Below, in pieces: positions 35,085 to 43,666 of a stretch of 64,000 bases of DNA. Origin of the DNA: JADJOY01 sp046331705 [NCBI: bacterium] (GTDB lineage: Bacteria > JADJOY01); the NCBI GenBank assembly GCA_046331705.1, contig JAXLQJ010000017.1, forward strand, positions 1 through 64,000, given 5' to 3'. Position numbers and translations under genes: made by a program. How positions within the stretch are numbered: the stretch's first letter is position 1; each line of letters starts with the position of its first letter. A model generated the notes under the pieces. The model saw nothing but the letters and a program-made list of their open reading frames with translations. It made no database searches and had not been told where the DNA came from.

Positions 35085-36280
35085 AGAACGGCGGTCGTGA
35101 AGCGACCTCTCTGAACGCCGCCACCAGAGAACAGCACGCAGATCGCCGAAGTGCCCGGTGCCATCGACGACGCACGCAGAAGCCGTTCGCCCGAAGTCGT
35201 CGAGCCCTTGATCCGGTTCTCGCTGTCGGCACGGCCGTTGTAGAACGCCACACCACCTCGGGGTGCTCGAGCGTCGTCACCACCGTGTGGAACGTAGCCC
35301 GGCACGTCGATCAGCCGTCGTCCGCGCGTCGGGGCGCTCGCGAATCTCCTCGCGCACCACCAGCGCGCGGCGCTCGCCACTCGGTGCGGTGTAGGCCATC
35401 TCGCCGACCTCGAGGCCGTGCCAAACGATCGCCAGGGCGAATCGCCGCCGCCTGGCGTTGGATGGGCTTCGTCATGCGCACGGCGATGGCGAGGCAACGC
35501 GCGGCTTTCGTCTTCGAGAAACTCGCGTTCGAAGAAGCCGGAATCGCGCGCACCGCATAGAGCCGCACACGCTCGGCAAGCGCGCGAGCGTCTCGGTGAA
35601 AACGCGCGGACGCCGCGCGCGGTGCCGGTTTCCGCTGCGCAGCCACGCATGCACGATCCAGCGCACGTCGGCGAGCATGGCCAGGATCGGGTGGTGCGAG
35701 GGTCGGCGTGCTTGGGGGGTTGTGGCTTGAGGCTGCCCTCTTGGTGGTAGCGCTGAGGCGGTGGAGTCGAGATCCAAGACCATGCCGAGGGTGTGGCCGT
35801 GGGTCGAGGCGAGGAGCAATCCCACAACCCACTGGAGAGCGCTTCGACCTGACTTTGGCGAAACCCACCGAAGTAGCGGGTGATCGTCATGGGGGCGGGC
35901 CGGTGGCATCCGAGGGCGGCGCGAATCACCTCGTCGCTGGTGAGCCGTGCGGCGTGGGCGAAGCGCCGGCCCCCGGTGAGCACGGTGGTCAGAGGGTGAG
36001 ACGATCGCAACGACATCGATGCGATTGGGCGAGGTCGTCCGTCGGGAGACGTCCGGCCGCGGCGAATGCCGAGTCGATCGAGGTAGCGCACGAAGGCGAC
36101 GAATGCCCAACACTGACGGGCTTGTCGGTGTAGGCGATCGCCAGTCGCTGACGGCTCGAAATCCGTATGTGGTGCATCGTCCTGTCCCTCCGTTTCGTGG
36201 TCGTCAGGTCCGCTCCCAACGTCGAAACGTCGGTTCAGGACGATGCCTTGATTCGCTCCGTCAACTGCGCGATTCAGGCG
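35085..36280 (-). pseudogene. decayed IS1380-family transposase
   Basis: Minus-strand fragments in all three frames line up with an IS1380 transposase: LTGGRRFAHAARLTSDEVIRAAL near 35935-35990 (quoted as a span), TRYFGGFRQSQVEAL near 35840-35885, LDLDST near 35765 (first catalytic Asp), ILAMLADVRWIVHAWLRSGN near 35633-35692, RDSGFF near 35540 (second Asp), RMTKPIQR near 35460 and YNGRADSENRIK near 35210-35250 (catalytic Glu). At least three frameshifts separate them and no intact ORF remains, so it is inactive. No terminal repeats were found. It lies exactly between the two direct repeats. Confidence 0.8.
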
Positions 36281-36297
36281 AGCGCGCGCCGCGGATC

Positions 36298-36531
36298 GAG
36301 CGCAGCCGACGAACGGTCGACCGCGGCGAGCGAGGCCAGCGTTTCCGACGACGGCGCCCCATCGAGCCTGGAACCACGGATGAACTGGGCGCCGACACCG
36401 GCGGCTCAGCGGTACGTCCGCGGTGACCCCCCGAGCGAAAGAGGCTGACAAAGGCGTTCGACGTTTCGCGGCGGGTGCTGGCTCGCACGGCGATCGCCCT
36501 CATCCTCGGCCTTGGCGCAGCCCACGCGCCC
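36298..36531 (+). repeat. direct repeat copy 2 (about 234 bp)
   Basis: Same orientation as 34848-35084 with scattered substitutions and small indels. Homology ends at 36531, where the reading frame of the chimeric ORF continues into the lipoprotein-paralogue sequence. A short stretch upstream (agcgcgcgccgcg at 36281 and 34828) extends the match. Confidence 0.85.
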
Positions 36532-36903
36532 GTCGCCGGCACGGTGAACCCGACCGAGGGAGCGACCAACGAGGCCCACGCCGTGCTATCCGTGATCGGC
36601 GTCCGTGACACCGACACGCCCGGTCTGCGACCGGCGAGCGACATCGATTTCCGCTACACACCGGTGATCGAGTTGCTCGCGCTCACGCGCTTCGCGCCGA
36701 GCGGAAGCAGCGTTCGCGATCGCGCTGGCAACGCGCGCAGCGGCGGAGTCGTGCCGGTCACCGGCACGCGCGCTCGGTACGTCACCAAGCGCCCCGGAGT
36801 GAAGACCGGCACCGTTCGGGCCCGGAAGCAGACGGAGTTCAACGTGCGACCGGCGCCGGGCTGCGCTGGAGACCGTCCGGCGACCGCAGAATCGAAGACC
36901 TGA
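36475..36903 (+). pseudogene. chimeric ORF: lipoprotein N-terminus joined to NFACT-R C-terminus
   Basis: A 142-codon ORF from GTG 36475. Residues 1-75 are a diverged copy of the exported protein at 34184 (GAAHAPVAGTVNPTEGATN, then IDFRYTPVIELLALT). From about residue 86 the sequence switches to the end of the NFACT-R protein: ARSGGVVPVTGTRARYVTK, then GVKTGTV and VRPAPG. The fusion joins a signal peptide to an RNA-binding tail and makes no functional sense, so this is a recombination relic. Its 3' end overlaps the 3' end of the convergent SGNH gene by 65 bp. Confidence 0.75.
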
Positions 36904-37852
36904 GGCGCCTCGCCGAGCTCGCGCGCGGCGACGCCCTCAACCACTTCGCGATCACGCTCGCGACAACCTCGGACCCGCTCGAGGACAAATGAATGTGATC
37001 GCCAGGAAGGAAAACGAGCTCGACGGGAAGGCGACGGAGCGCAGCGAGCGGGTCGACGACGTCCGCACCCGCTGCCGCGGCGAGCTCCGACACCTCGCCA
37101 TCGGTTTCGCGTACAGACGACATCACGATGTCGCGCGATGGCACGATCACGGCCAAGGCTTCGCGCCCACGGGACGCACGCTGCAAGAGCTCGGACCACG
37201 CCTCCGCCCACGTTCCGCGCCAGCTCACCGACACGGGCGTAGTGGCTTCGACCTCCGCACGTATTCGTGCCGCTTCGTTCAACGTGCGCATCATGCGAAA
37301 GGCCCCGACGAGCCCCACCGGACTCGGCTGAACTCGCTCGAAGAGCTGCGTCTGGCGGAGCAGCACCGCCGAGTTGAGCACCATCGGTGACACCTTTCGT
37401 TGGTCGTTCACGCAATACACGACGACGACGACGTCCGGTCGCAAGATCGGATCGAGCCGCTCCAGATAGCGCCGCTCTTGCCATGTTTGGTACCCGAGAA
37501 CACCAGCGTTGAGCACCTCCCAGCTCGGCCCCAGCTCAGCCGCAAGGTGTCCGGGAATCGAGGCCCGAGCGCTGAGGTCGTGCCCGAAGGTCACGGAATC
37601 ACCGAGCACGAGGACGCGTCGCAGAGCGTTCTCCCGCGGCTCGGGGCCGCGCAGCCCCAGCGAGTTGACCTCCGCCTCGGCGGAAGGCCGCGGTCGCAGC
37701 AGGATCTCGGGATCCGGATCCGCGATCATGCCATCGTGGAAGTTGCTCGTCGGATCGAACGCTAGCCACAGGCGCGCGAGCACTTCGAGCACGCCCAGCA
37801 CGGTGACGAGCGTGAACCCCACCCTCTTGGCGGCTCTTCCCCGCCGCTCCAT
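36839..37852 (-). CDS. membrane-anchored SGNH-hydrolase-like protein
   Basis: A 337-residue protein with one N-terminal TM or signal segment (about 11-31) and an SGNH domain: VLGDSVTFGHDL (Ser86), block II NAGVLGYQTW, block III CVND (Asn149-Asp150) and the catalytic dyad in GDHIHLSS (Asp285, His288). Related anchored SGNH proteins are often O-acyl esterases or transferases acting on exopolysaccharides. ATG 37852 is chosen because homology starts there. The last 20 or so residues overlap the chimeric ORF on the other strand and may be a product of the rearrangement. Confidence 0.8.
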   Translation of the reverse strand: MERRGRAAKRVGFTLVTVLGVLEVLARLWLAFDPTSNFHDGMIADPDPEILLRPRPSAEAEVNSLGLRGPEPRENALRRVLVLGDSVTFGHDLSARASIPGHLAAELGPSWEVLNAGVLGYQTWQERRYLERLDPILRPDVVVVVYCVNDQRKVSPMVLNSAVLLRQTQLFERVQPSPVGLVGAFRMMRTLNEAARIRAEVEATTPVSVSWRGTWAEAWSELLQRASRGREALAVIVPSRDIVMSSVRETDGEVSELAAAAGADVVDPLAALRRLPVELVFLPGDHIHLSSSGSEVVASVIAKWLRASPRASSARRLRSSILRSPDGLQRSPAPVAR

Positions 37853-38059
37853 CACCGGCCCTGCTCCGCCTTTGCGACCACCTGGACTTCCCCGTCGCCG
37901 TCGACGTCCAGCGTCACGAGACGACGAGCGTGAGCACTTGGCCCACCAACCCATCGCAGCGACTTCAGCACCAACCCGCCGCGCATCGGTGCATCTATAC
38001 ACGCAATTCGCTTCCGTGAGATCGTGCCGGCGCTACGGAGTGACCCGGACGAGGTGTGG

Positions 38060-38761
38060 ATGAATCCCTCGGATCGCGCTGGCTCACTACGCGAGGCCGT
38101 CGCCCGCCGCCCTGCGCTGGACGCGATCCGTGCGTTCGTGTCGCGCTGGCACGGCATCGATCTCGACGTCCCGCGCTGGAATGCGCGGGCCGATGTCCCG
38201 GCATCGCTGGCGCTCGCGCTGCCACACGAGCGCCGTCTCTGCCGCCAGAACCACCTGGTACTCCCCGACCCGGACCCGACGGATCCGATTCGTTTCGTGT
38301 TCTACGTGGAGAACCAGGGATCCGCATCGTGGGCGTACCGCGCCAGCGGGGCGGCGGATCCGCCGGTGAGCTGGCTCGACGTCACCACCAACGTCTGGCA
38401 CGACGAGACCATGGCCCTCGACGAGTTCCTGCTGACGGCGCTGATGATGGAAGCCACCATCGGCGGGTCGTACAAGAACGGCGCGTACACGCGGGGCGCT
38501 CCCGCGAGCACGCTGGAAGCCGCGCTTGCGCCGCTCGCGCCAGTCGGCAGGCGCTGGCAATGGCTCTCGACCCAGTGCTACGCGGGTGACGAGGTGATCG
38601 CGTTCACCGTCGCGGACAAGGACGGCGCGCCATGGCTCAAGATGGCGGCCACGCATTCCGCCGCGCTCCACTACCTGAACCCCATCATCCAATCCGATCC
38701 GATGCCCTGGCTCGAGATTCGCGTGGACGGCCAGGAGCGCTACCCCATCGACGGGTTCTGA
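38060..38761 (+). CDS. unknown protein, weakly SUKH/SMI1-like
   Basis: A 233-residue soluble protein. The central FVFYVENQGSASWAYRASG, then DPPVSWLD and LDEFLLTALMMEAT recall the pattern of SMI1/KNR4 (SUKH) proteins, which include toxin-immunity proteins, but the match is by eye and weak. No toxin gene is adjacent. ATG 38060 has GAGG upstream. The AT-rich tatac at 37996 may mark its promoter. Moderate support as a gene, low support for function. Confidence 0.6.
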   Translation: MNPSDRAGSLREAVARRPALDAIRAFVSRWHGIDLDVPRWNARADVPASLALALPHERRLCRQNHLVLPDPDPTDPIRFVFYVENQGSASWAYRASGAADPPVSWLDVTTNVWHDETMALDEFLLTALMMEATIGGSYKNGAYTRGAPASTLEAALAPLAPVGRRWQWLSTQCYAGDEVIAFTVADKDGAPWLKMAATHSAALHYLNPIIQSDPMPWLEIRVDGQERYPIDGF

Positions 38762-38894
38762 CCGATCGCGTTGCTGCCGGCGCCCCGGTCGTGGCGCATG
38801 CCATCTTGCGGGCACGACGTTGCCGCGGGGCGCTTTATCCTCTACGCATGGCGGCCCAGCGCGGCGCGCGCTCGCACCGCCACCCAGCCAGCCC

Positions 38895-41036
38895 ATGACG
38901 AACCCCGATCGCACCGAAGCGTCTGGCGGCGGCGCCGACCTCGTCGTTCCCAGCGCGAGCGCGACGCCGCCGGCGACGACGGCTCCCGCGCTCACGACCT
39001 ATGCGCTGCGCAACGACTTGCCGGGCACACGCCCTGCTCGCGCGGGGATCGACTTCCGAGCGGCGCTCAACGAGGCCCAGCACCGCGCGGTGATCGCGGG
39101 CGACGGGCCGCTCCTCATCATCGCCGGTGCCGGTACCGGAAAGACGCGCACCCTCATCTACCGCGTCGCGCGGCTCGTGCTTTCCGGCGTCGCGCCCGAA
39201 TCGATCCTGCTCCTCTCGTTCACGCGCAAGGCTGCCGAGGAGATGCTGCGCCGCGCGCTGTCGCTCGGCGCCCACGGTGTCGAGCGCGTTCAGGGCGGCA
39301 CGTTCCACTCGTTCGCCAACCACGTGCTGCGCCAGTTCGGCAGCAAGCTCGGCCTCAGCCCGTCCTTCACGATCCTCGACGAGGGCGACTCGGAAGACCT
39401 GATCGGCCTGTTGCGCAGCGAAGGAGGCCACGCCACCAAGGACAAGCGCTTCCCGCGCAAGCAGACGATCCGCCGCATGTTCTCGCGATCCATCAACTGC
39501 GTCACCCCGCTGACCCAGGTGCTGGAGCGGGACCATCCCCACTTCGCCCAGTTCGCGCGACCGCTCGTCCAGCTCTTCGAGCAATACGAGCGCTACAAGC
39601 TTGCCCACCACATGGCGGACTACGACGACCTGCTGCTGCTCTTGAAGGCGCTCTTGAGCCGCGAGCCCGAGGTCCGCAAGACGCTCTCCGAGCGCTACCG
39701 CCACATCCTGGTGGACGAGTACCAGGACACCAATCGCATCCAGGCGGACATCGTGCGGCTGCTCGCCGACACCCACCAGAACGTCACGGTGGTGGGCGAC
39801 GACGCGCAGAGCATCTACTCGTTCCGCGGCGCCGAGGTGCGCAACATCCTGGAGTTCGCCGAGCGCTTTCCGGGCGCCACCACCGTCACCCTCGAAGAGA
39901 ACTACCGCTCGGTGCAGCCGATCCTCGACTTCACCAACGCCCTCATCGCCGCCTCGCCGATCGCGCTCACCAAGCGGCTCAAGAGCCATCGCCGCGGCGG
40001 CGTGGGTGCCCAGCTGGTCCGCGCCATGGACGAGTACGAGCAGAGCCGCTTCGTGGTGCAGCGCGTGCTCGAGCTACGCGAGGAAGGGATTCCGCTCGAC
40101 AAGATCGCGGTGCTCTTCCGCTCGAGCTACCAAGCGTTCGATCTGGAGCTGGCGCTCGGCGAGGCCGGCATCCCGTTCGTGAAGCGCGGCGGATTCAAGC
40201 TCATGGAGACCGCCCACGTCCGTGACGTGGTCGCGCACCTGCGCGTGATTCGCAATCCCACCGATCGCGTGGCGTGGCTGCGGCTGCTGCTGCTGGTCGA
40301 AGGGATCGGACCGGCGCGCGCCAAGACCGTGATCGAGCGGGTGGCGGCCACCGGTGACGCCGTCGCCGCGATCGCCGAGGCCGCGCAAGGACGCTACGGC
40401 CGCGCGGCGGCGGGCCTGGAAGCGCTCGCCGAGCTGATGCTGACGCTCGGCCGCGGCACGCTCACGCCCTCGGAAGCGATCGCCAAGGTGGTCGAGTACT
40501 ACGTGCCGCTGCTACAGGCGCGCCACGACGATCACCCGAAGCGGCTGCGCGATCTGGAGCACCTGGTGGCGATCGCCGAGCGCTTTCGCTCGGTCGACGA
40601 CTTCCTCGCCGATCTCGCCCTCGAACCGCCGAGCCAGAGCGTCGCCGGCGCCACCCCCCGCGACGCCGACGACGAGCTCCTGGTGCTCTCGACCATCCAC
40701 TCGGCGAAGGGGCTCGAGTGGCACACGGTCTTCGTGATCTGGGCGCTCGACGGCCGCTTCCCGAGCTTCCTCTCGCTCAACGACCCGGCCCAGCTCGAAG
40801 AGGAGCGGCGGCTGCTCTACGTCGCCGCCACCCGGGCCCGCGACCTGCTCTACATCACCTATCCGATGAACGTGCCCGACCGCGCGTCGGGTCGCATCCT
40901 CACCGAGCCCAGCCGGTTCCTCGGCGACGTGCCCGCCCAGCTCTTCACCCACGTGGCGCTCGTCGAGAGCCCTGCGCCGCCGCGCGCGGCGCTTCCCCGC
41001 ACCGTCCCCGAGCCGGACGACTCCGCCCCGTTCTGA
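38895..41036 (+). CDS. UvrD/PcrA-family ATP-dependent DNA helicase
   Basis: A 713-residue superfamily 1A helicase that unwinds DNA 3' to 5'. Visible motifs: Q-motif LNEAQHRAVI, Walker A IAGAGTGKTRTL, Ia LLLSFTRKAAEEM, Walker B/II VDEYQDTN, III GDDAQSIYSFRGA, IV ENYRSVQPIL, V STIHSAKGLEW and VI RRLLYVAATRARD. The length matches PcrA/UvrD. A disordered, Ala/Thr-rich N-terminal extension of about 60 residues precedes the core. The start is ATG 38895; a longer frame begins at 38820. Roles in related bacteria are repair and replication-conflict resolution. Confidence 0.94.
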   Translation: MTNPDRTEASGGGADLVVPSASATPPATTAPALTTYALRNDLPGTRPARAGIDFRAALNEAQHRAVIAGDGPLLIIAGAGTGKTRTLIYRVARLVLSGVAPESILLLSFTRKAAEEMLRRALSLGAHGVERVQGGTFHSFANHVLRQFGSKLGLSPSFTILDEGDSEDLIGLLRSEGGHATKDKRFPRKQTIRRMFSRSINCVTPLTQVLERDHPHFAQFARPLVQLFEQYERYKLAHHMADYDDLLLLLKALLSREPEVRKTLSERYRHILVDEYQDTNRIQADIVRLLADTHQNVTVVGDDAQSIYSFRGAEVRNILEFAERFPGATTVTLEENYRSVQPILDFTNALIAASPIALTKRLKSHRRGGVGAQLVRAMDEYEQSRFVVQRVLELREEGIPLDKIAVLFRSSYQAFDLELALGEAGIPFVKRGGFKLMETAHVRDVVAHLRVIRNPTDRVAWLRLLLLVEGIGPARAKTVIERVAATGDAVAAIAEAAQGRYGRAAAGLEALAELMLTLGRGTLTPSEAIAKVVEYYVPLLQARHDDHPKRLRDLEHLVAIAERFRSVDDFLADLALEPPSQSVAGATPRDADDELLVLSTIHSAKGLEWHTVFVIWALDGRFPSFLSLNDPAQLEEERRLLYVAATRARDLLYITYPMNVPDRASGRILTEPSRFLGDVPAQLFTHVALVESPAPPRAALPRTVPEPDDSAPF

Positions 41037-41163
41037 GCGCCCCGCGGTCCGGGCGTGCAACGAAGCTGCACGACTCGTCCCGCATCCCGGCGCATCCCCG
41101 CGGTCTCCTCCCGCCTCGCGCGCCGTCCGACGACGGCGCAGCCGAATGGGAGGAAGACACGCC

Positions 41164-42741
41164 GTGGACACGCACCTCACCGACATCGAACGACGCTGGC
41201 TCGAACCGTTCCTGCGCCGGCGCCGTGGCAAGCCCATCGCCGCGGCGATGTGGCGCGCCCCGGCGCTCGACGACGCGCGCGCGACGCCGCCGCCCACGCG
41301 CCGCAGCGCGCTGCTCATCAACCCGTTCTATCCGAAGGATCCGGCGTCGAGCTTCGCCAAGCACGTGCTCACGCCGAGCCTGGCGCTCACCAGCGTCGCG
41401 GCCGCGACGCCCGCAGGCTGGAGCGTGCGCTACTGGGACGAGAACCTGCTTCAGGGTCCTCCGCCCAGCGATCCCTTCCCCGAGGTCGTCGGCATCACGG
41501 TGCACCTCACGTTCGCGCGCCGGGCCTACGCGCTCGCGGATTGGTACCGCGCCCGCGGCGCCCGCGTGGTGCTGGGCGGACTGCACGTGACCTCCTGCCC
41601 CGACGAGGCGCGCCCGCACGCCGACGCGCTCGCGCTGGGGGAAGGCACGGCGATCTGGCCGCGCGTGCTCCGCGACGCGGAGAGCGGCGCGCTCGCTTGC
41701 GTCTACCGCGCGGGCCATCGCGCGCCGTTTCGCGACGAGCCGCCGCCGCGGCGAACCCTGGTTCCGCGCGACTCGTTCCTGACGCCGACCAGCGTGATCG
41801 CGACCCGCGGGTGCCACAACCGCTGTGGCTTCTGCTACCTGGCCACCGACGGCCTCGACCTGCCGTATCAGACCCGCGATCCGGAGCAGGTCGCCGCGGA
41901 GATCGCCGCCGACGGCGGCCCGTACGCGGTCTTCCTCGACAACAACCTCGCGTCGAAGCCGGGCTACCTGCGTAGCCTCTGCCGCGCGCTCCGCCCGCTC
42001 GACAAGATCTGGAGCGCGGCGGTGTCGATCGACGTCACCGACGAGCCCGCGCTGGTGCGCGAGATGGCGCTCTCGGGCTGCACGGGAGTGTTCGTCGGCT
42101 TCGAGTCGCTCACGGACCAGAACCTCGTCGATGCCCGCAAGCGAACACCACGCGCCGACGATTACGCGCGCCGCGTCCGAATCCTCCACGACCACGGCAT
42201 CGCCGTCACGGCGAGCTTCGTGCTCGGATTCGACCACGATCGGCCCGACGTCTTCGACCGCACCGTGGCGTGGCTCGAAGAGAACCGCCTCGCGTGCGCG
42301 ACATTCCACATTCTCACGCCGTACCCGGGCACGCCGCTCTTCCACCGCCTGGAGGCCGAGGGACGCATCCTGCACCGCGATTGGGATCTCTACGACACGG
42401 CCCACGTGGTCTTTCAGCCGCGCCACCTGAGCCCGGAACAGCTCTTCGATGGCTACGCGAGCTGCTACGAGCGGGTCTTCGCCGCGGGCTCGATCTGGCG
42501 TAGACGCCCGGAGGCGCTGGACGAGGCGCTGCCCTATCTGGCGGGGAGCTTTCTCTACAAGCACGCCAACGGTGCCTGGCACCGTCTGATTCGTCATCGC
42601 CTCACCGGCGTCGCATGGCGGCCGCTGGTCGAGGCGAGCCGGCTCAGGCATCTGCGTTACCGCCGCCAGCTCGAGGCGCGGGTCGCAGGCGAGCGCGCGG
42701 ATTGGCCGAGCGCGGGCACGCTCGTCCCATCCAGCGTGTGA
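41164..42741 (+). CDS. B12-binding radical SAM protein
   Basis: A 525-residue enzyme. The cobalamin-binding domain (about 47-165, ALLINPFYPKDP, VVLGGLHVTSCP, ALGEGTAIWP) is followed by radical SAM motif CHNRCGFC (Cys217, 221, 224), VFLDNNLASKPGYL, VFVGFESLTDQN and ASFVLGFDHD. The GTG at 41164 is preferred because GGGAGGAAG lies 8 nt upstream; the ATG at 41146 would overlap that site. It is the third member of this class in the window, but the three differ in length and core sequence and are not recent duplicates. Substrate unknown. It follows the helicase gene by 127 nt. Confidence 0.9.
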   Translation: MDTHLTDIERRWLEPFLRRRRGKPIAAAMWRAPALDDARATPPPTRRSALLINPFYPKDPASSFAKHVLTPSLALTSVAAATPAGWSVRYWDENLLQGPPPSDPFPEVVGITVHLTFARRAYALADWYRARGARVVLGGLHVTSCPDEARPHADALALGEGTAIWPRVLRDAESGALACVYRAGHRAPFRDEPPPRRTLVPRDSFLTPTSVIATRGCHNRCGFCYLATDGLDLPYQTRDPEQVAAEIAADGGPYAVFLDNNLASKPGYLRSLCRALRPLDKIWSAAVSIDVTDEPALVREMALSGCTGVFVGFESLTDQNLVDARKRTPRADDYARRVRILHDHGIAVTASFVLGFDHDRPDVFDRTVAWLEENRLACATFHILTPYPGTPLFHRLEAEGRILHRDWDLYDTAHVVFQPRHLSPEQLFDGYASCYERVFAAGSIWRRRPEALDEALPYLAGSFLYKHANGAWHRLIRHRLTGVAWRPLVEASRLRHLRYRRQLEARVAGERADWPSAGTLVPSSV

Positions 42742-42952
42742 CCGCGGCCGCCGCGATGCTCCTGCACGGGATCTGCACCGTCGTTCCACGGCGGCACCAC
42801 GCCGCCGTGCTTCGATCGCGCCCGCTCGCACCACGGAGGAGACCGCCGACATGCACGACGCGCCTCAGGCTCGCGATCGCTCCAGCGCTTTACGTCCCCA
42901 CCTCGGCACGCGGAAACTGGCGTGGAGCGACCGATTCGCCGGCGAGGACGTG

Positions 42953-43666
42953 ATGGCGCGCATCCTGGTGGTCGACGACGACGGCCACACCCGCGAGGTG
43001 ATCCGCTTCGCGCTCGAGAAGGCGGGGCACCGCTGTGTCGAGGCCGCCGACGGCGCCGAAGCCATCGACACCTTCGTCCTCGAGCCGATCGATCTCGTGG
43101 TGCTCGACATCGTCATGCCCGAGGAAGACGGCCTCGAGGTGTGCCGCCGGATCCGCGCCAAGAGCGCCGGCGCGCGCGGACGAGTGCCGGTGCTCTTCCT
43201 GTCGAGCCGTGCCGACGAGGTCGATCGAATCGTGGGCCTCGAGATGGGCGGCGACGACTACCTCACCAAGCCCTTCAGCCCGCGCGAGCTGGTGGCGCGG
43301 GTGAAGGCGCTGCTGCGCCGCGCCTACCCGGAGGATCCCGTCGGTGCGTGCGCGGCCCCGGACTCGGCGCCGCGGCGCGCGCTGCGCCACGGCGATCTCG
43401 TGCTCGACCCCGAGCGCCATCGTTGCACGTGGCAAGGCAAGGACGTGCGGCTGACCGCGACCGAGTTCAGCTTGGTCGAGGTGCTGCTCACCGCGCCCGG
43501 CCGTCTCTACTCGCGCGACGAGCTGATCGAGCGCGTCTACGGCGACTCCGGCACCGCCGAGCGCACCTTGGACAGCCACGTCCGCCACATCCGCGCCAAG
43601 TTCCGCGAGGTCGGCGGCGATCCCATCGAAACGGTGCACGGCCTGGGCTACCGCATCGCCTCCTGA
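42953..43666 (+). CDS. OmpR/PhoB-family response regulator
   Basis: A 237-residue two-domain regulator. The REC domain (about 1-120) has VVDDDG, the phospho-acceptor Asp in LVVLDIVMPEEDG (about 49-61) and the conserved Lys in YLTKPF. The winged-helix DNA-binding domain (about 140-237) has the recognition region RTLDSHVRHIRAKF and ends GLGYRIAS. ATG 42953 fits the family start; an in-frame ATG at 42851 has a stronger GGAGGAG site and would add 34 residues, so the true start is uncertain. Its stop touches the ATG of the kinase gene. Confidence 0.92.
   Translation: MARILVVDDDGHTREVIRFALEKAGHRCVEAADGAEAIDTFVLEPIDLVVLDIVMPEEDGLEVCRRIRAKSAGARGRVPVLFLSSRADEVDRIVGLEMGGDDYLTKPFSPRELVARVKALLRRAYPEDPVGACAAPDSAPRRALRHGDLVLDPERHRCTWQGKDVRLTATEFSLVEVLLTAPGRLYSRDELIERVYGDSGTAERTLDSHVRHIRAKFREVGGDPIETVHGLGYRIAS

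Noticed and set aside
34220-36451. A 743-codon minus-strand ORF
   Set aside because: It crosses the real gene at 34184, both repeats and the transposase remnant. Only a piece near 35840-36000 matches IS1380; the rest is random Arg-rich frame.
37973-38001. Sigma-70 promoter at tataca upstream of the 38060 gene
   Set aside because: The -10 is good (TATACA) but no acceptable -35 lies 16-18 nt upstream on either strand.
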